Shown: piece after piece, positions 61,685-64,000 of the stretch
Layout: every line of letters begins with the position of its first letter
How positions within the stretch are numbered: the stretch's first letter is position 1
Assembly: GCA_958295855.1 (NCBI GenBank)
Contig: OY282383.1
Span: 4,878,481 to 4,942,480, forward strand
Length of the DNA stretch: 64,000 nucleotides
DNA from: an uncultured Poribacteria bacterium
GTDB taxonomy: Bacteria; Poribacteria; WGA-4E; WGA-3G
Reading direction: 5' to 3'
Position numbers and translations under genes: made by a program
Notes under the pieces: generated by a model
The model's database searches: none
Told to the model about the DNA's origin: nothing
What the model saw: only the letters and a program-made list of their open reading frames with translations

Positions 61685-62224
61685 ATGGCATGGATACAGA
61701 CTGTGGATGAAGCGGAAGCCACCGGCATCGTGAAAGAAGAATACGACGCAGCGATCGCACGGGCAGAACACCTTCCCAATATCGTCAAACTTTTCAGTGT
61801 GCGCCCGAAGAGCATGCGCGCATTTTTTGGACTGTACAAAGTGGTGATGCGTGATGAGCCCTCCCCGCTGAGTCGCGCACAACGGGAAATAATCGCTACC
61901 GTTGTCTCGCAAGTGAATAAGTGCCACTACTGAACGCTCACGCATGCGGATGAGTTGCGGGAACAACTCACAGATGAACAGATTGCGCAGCTGACGACGG
62001 ATTTCCGGGCTGCTGATATTGACGATGCCACGAAAGCTATCCTTGAATTTGCAGTCAAGGTGACGACAGCGGCACCTTCCGTTACACAGGCAGACCTGGC
62101 GAGCCTCCGCAATTATGGACTCACTGACGAGGCACTCTTCGCTATTGTGGAGGTAGTCGGGCTTTTCAACTACGTCAATCGGATAGCAGACGCATTCGGA
62201 ATTGAATTAGAGGATAGGGCGTAG
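61685..62224 (+). CDS. AhpD-like peroxidase-related protein, candidate selenoprotein (CxxU)
   Basis: 179 residues if the in-frame TGA at 61931-61933 is read as selenocysteine (position 83). The protein is a carboxymuconolactone decarboxylase/AhpD-like alkylhydroperoxidase. The catalytic segment reads VNKCHY-TGA-TLTH, so Cys80 and codon 83 make the CxxC motif with a His four residues on (CxxUxxxH). Before and after TGA the reading frame is the same, and both sides match the family (AIARAEHLPNIVKLF, LREIIAT-like; DLASLRNYGLTDEALFAIVE). A SECIS-like hairpin follows. The alternative is a nonsense change TGY to TGA. It starts 4 bases after the four-repeat gene, with GGAGAG before the ATG. Confidence 0.8.
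61951..61970 (+). promoter_or_regulatory. Candidate bacterial SECIS hairpin
   Basis: TGAGTTG (61951-61957) pairs perfectly with CAACTCA (61964-61970) around CGGGAA. The stem is 7 bp, the loop 6 bases with G at loop position 2, and the loop lies 24 bases after the TGA. This fits the accepted limits for bacterial SECIS elements (apical loop 3-14 bases with G among the first two, 16-37 bases from TGA). Confidence 0.6.
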
Positions 62225-62266
62225 CTGGCAAGCCCATACTAAGAAGATTGGAACGGAGAGATTTTG

Positions 62267-63013
62267 ATGAACTTAAAGGAGAAGATTGCAATTGTGACAG
62301 GAGCGGGGCAGGGCATCGGTAAAGCGATTGCTCTCAGACTCGCGAACGCAGGGGCAGATGTCGCCATTCTGGATGTGAACCTGTGGGCAGCTGAAGAGGT
62401 TGCAGGCGAAATTGAGGCACTCGGACGTAAGGCACTCCCCATTCAGGCAGATGTGTCGCTGTCATCCGAGGTCGAGGATGCTGTTAGAGAGGTGATTTCA
62501 TACCTTGACCGGGTTGACATTCTCGTCAACAACGCAGGAATTGCCGGGCGAACGCTTCCGTTAACCGACTTAGAAGAATCAGATTGGAATGCAGTGATCG
62601 GCGTAAACCTCACCGGCGTTTTCCTCTGCTGTAAAGCGGTGATTGATACGATGATTGAGCAGGATTACGGCAGGATTGTGAACGTTGCCTCAATTGCCGG
62701 GAAAGAGGGGAACCCGACGCTGATTCCGTATTCGGTCTCTAAGGCAGGCGTAATCTGTCTGACGAAAGCATTGGCGAAAGAGGTGACGGACTATAACATC
62801 CGTGTCAACGCAGTCTCACCCGCGGTTATTGAAACGCCGATTTTGGCAGGCATGGCACAGTCAACTGTTGACTATATGGTGAGCAAGATTCCGTTGGGAC
62901 GCGTTGGGCAACCGGAGGAGGTTGCCGCTGTCGTGAATTTCTTAGCCTCAGATGAAGCGAGCTTTGTGACGGGGCAGTGCTACGATGTGAGCGGCGGCAG
63001 GGCAACGTACTAA
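62267..63013 (+). CDS. Short-chain dehydrogenase/reductase (FabG-like)
   Basis: 248 residues from the ATG at 62267 (a TTG directly before it is in frame); GGAGAG lies seven bases upstream. The cofactor loop is TGAGQGIGKAIA, NNAG follows at about 88, and the catalytic set is Ser in NVASIAG, Tyr-x3-Lys in YSVSK. The C-terminal SGGRATY is the usual end. It oxidises or reduces a hydroxyl compound with NAD(P); the group is too broad for a substrate. It is the third gene of the likely operon after the four-repeat and AhpD-like genes, 42 bases downstream. Confidence 0.93.
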   Translation: MNLKEKIAIVTGAGQGIGKAIALRLANAGADVAILDVNLWAAEEVAGEIEALGRKALPIQADVSLSSEVEDAVREVISYLDRVDILVNNAGIAGRTLPLTDLEESDWNAVIGVNLTGVFLCCKAVIDTMIEQDYGRIVNVASIAGKEGNPTLIPYSVSKAGVICLTKALAKEVTDYNIRVNAVSPAVIETPILAGMAQSTVDYMVSKIPLGRVGQPEEVAAVVNFLASDEASFVTGQCYDVSGGRATY

Positions 63014-63026
63014 GACACAATGTAAA

Positions 63027-63091
63027 GATTGGAAGTATGGAGGAAGGGAAGGGTGGACGCGTCGTGTTTCCAACATTCCACTCTTCCAATC
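63027..63091. terminator. Inverted repeat between convergent genes
   Basis: GATTGGAAG (63027-63035) and CTTCCAATC (63083-63091) form a 9-bp stem with a long loop, in the gap between the SDR gene and the convergent beta-propeller gene. It may serve as a bidirectional transcript end. Confidence 0.4.
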
Positions 63092-63120
63092 CTCCAGCAT
63101 GCCATCCTGTTACACCCTTG

Positions 63121-64000
63121 CTATTCCGCGATGCAATAGAGGTAGTCTGTCCCGCGCAGATAGAGTTCTGAACCTACAATTGCAGGCGAAGCATTGAAGC
63201 TCTCATCCAAACTGTTTTCCGCCAAGATTTTAAAATCGGGGGCGTGTTGGATAACGTTCACTGTGCCGTTCCGTCCAGCGATGTAAACCCGGTCGGCTGC
63301 ACCAACAATAGAGGCGTAGACTCCGGAGATACCTTGTAGCCGTTCGGGTCCATAATAGGCTTCTCCCGTTTTGGTATTGAATGCGGAGAGAATGCCATCG
63401 TTCTTTTTCACGAAATAGAGTATGTCTCCATAGAGAAGTGGTGACGGGACATAAGGAGTATCGCGGTTGTGTTGCCAAACAACGGCATCGGAGTCGGTAA
63501 TATCACCTATAGCGTCTGCAAGGTGTATCGCTTGCAACAGAATGCCTCGGAATCCGGTGGTGAGGTAAACAAACCCGTCAGAAGCAACCGGTGAAGGGAT
63601 AGCGTTTCGCCCTAACCCTGCACATTCCCATAGAAGTTCGCCAGTCTCCAAATCATAACCGCGGCTGCGATTTGTGCCTGCAGTAATCACCTGAGGTTTT
63701 CCATCGTGTTCAACAACAATAGGAGAGAACCAGGTAGTCCTTTCATCGCGGGCGGTTTTCCATAGGGGCTCCCCGGTGCGTTTGTCAAGCGCGATGATGA
63801 AGGAGTCGCCCTCGTGGTCCTGAACGATAACAATCGTGTTGCCGTGGAGAACAGGGGAGCTGCCTTCGCCGAACTTATTGTTCTTATACATCTCGCCGAT
63901 GTCCTTTTCCCACTTGACATTTCCCTCCATATCTACGCAGTAGAGGCCTCGCGAACCAAAATAGGCGTAGATGTGCTCACCGTCAGTCACTGGCGAGTTT
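63121..64000 (-). CDS. PQQ-type beta-propeller protein, N-terminal part outside the window
   Basis: The frame is open at the right edge (NSPVTDGEHIYAYFGSRGLY), so at least 293 codons of a longer protein are visible. It shows repeated blades of the quinoprotein/outer-membrane-assembly type: GLYCVDMEGNVKWEKDIG, IALDKRTGEPLWKTA, YDLETGELLWECAG and AFNTKTGEAYYG. These motifs are of PQQ-binding-like propellers, most of which do not bind PQQ. Probably exported, as is usual, but the start is not seen. No catalytic residues were noticed. Confidence 0.9.
   Translation of the reverse strand, partial: NSPVTDGEHIYAYFGSRGLYCVDMEGNVKWEKDIGEMYKNNKFGEGSSPVLHGNTIVIVQDHEGDSFIIALDKRTGEPLWKTARDERTTWFSPIVVEHDGKPQVITAGTNRSRGYDLETGELLWECAGLGRNAIPSPVASDGFVYLTTGFRGILLQAIHLADAIGDITDSDAVVWQHNRDTPYVPSPLLYGDILYFVKKNDGILSAFNTKTGEAYYGPERLQGISGVYASIVGAADRVYIAGRNGTVNVIQHAPDFKILAENSLDESFNASPAIVGSELYLRGTDYLYCIAE

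Overview
The window looks like a piece of a sponge-symbiont-type bacterial genome, most likely Candidatus Poribacteria or a close relative. This is an inference from gene content, not from a marker gene. The signs are PhyH dioxygenases, sugar phosphate isomerase/epimerases, Gfo/Idh/MocA dehydrogenases, a DUF2961 (GH172) protein, two DUF6785/OPT-like membrane proteins, C-type-lectin-domain secreted proteins, and very many short palindromic dispersed repeats. No rRNA or tRNA gene was seen.

1-21.2 kb: a partial helical protein of unknown function, then a long minus-strand stretch. A UPF0173 hydrolase and a SelA-like PLP enzyme are followed by a MacB/LolD-type ABC ATPase. Next comes a restriction-modification island: a GHKL(MORC/MutL-like)-nuclease fusion overlapping a C5-cytosine methyltransferase, and a beta-class amino-methyltransferase fused to an HNH nuclease. 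Upstream on the same strand are PqqD-like, unknown, DUF6785/OPT-like and small membrane genes, and a giant (about 2,440-residue) LysM / degenerate M28 / FtsX-permease fusion. The ABC ATPase would suit this permease, so the R-M island may have been inserted into one transport/secretion locus.

21.7-35.3 kb: an XRE regulator/ImmA protease pair, a zinc-type MDR dehydrogenase, PhyH plus DUF350, a 1,311-residue CARDB/toroid protein, a GH172-like protein, a RAYT transposase sitting in its own 51-bp REP array, a deletion remnant of a DUF262/DUF1524 restriction gene, and a sugar-acid cluster (two TIM-barrel isomerases and a DgoD-like dehydratase).

35.5-49.4 kb: an intact tnpB and a second tnpB broken by a 45-bp dispersed repeat, each behind a near-consensus sigma-70 promoter and a 5' hairpin. 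Two tandem C-type-lectin proteins are followed by a remnant of a third. Then come pyrB (fused to a PyrI-like zinc domain) and pyrD with an Rpn-type nuclease gene between them, a second DUF6785-type protein and an M50-like protease.

49.4-64 kb: aroC carrying a repeat-derived in-frame insertion, mgtE, a CHAD protein split in two, a ROK kinase, an unknown 563-residue protein, a HicB remnant, an epimerase, a Gfo/Idh/MocA oxidoreductase, a pterin dehydratase, a four-repeat protein, a candidate AhpD-like selenoprotein (in-frame TGA exactly at the second Cys of CxxC, followed by a SECIS-like hairpin), an SDR, and a partial PQQ-type beta-propeller.

The best leads are the selenoprotein, the promoter-hairpin leaders of the tnpB genes, the giant permease fusion, the PyrB-zinc-domain fusion, and the way short repeats have entered coding sequences in frame.
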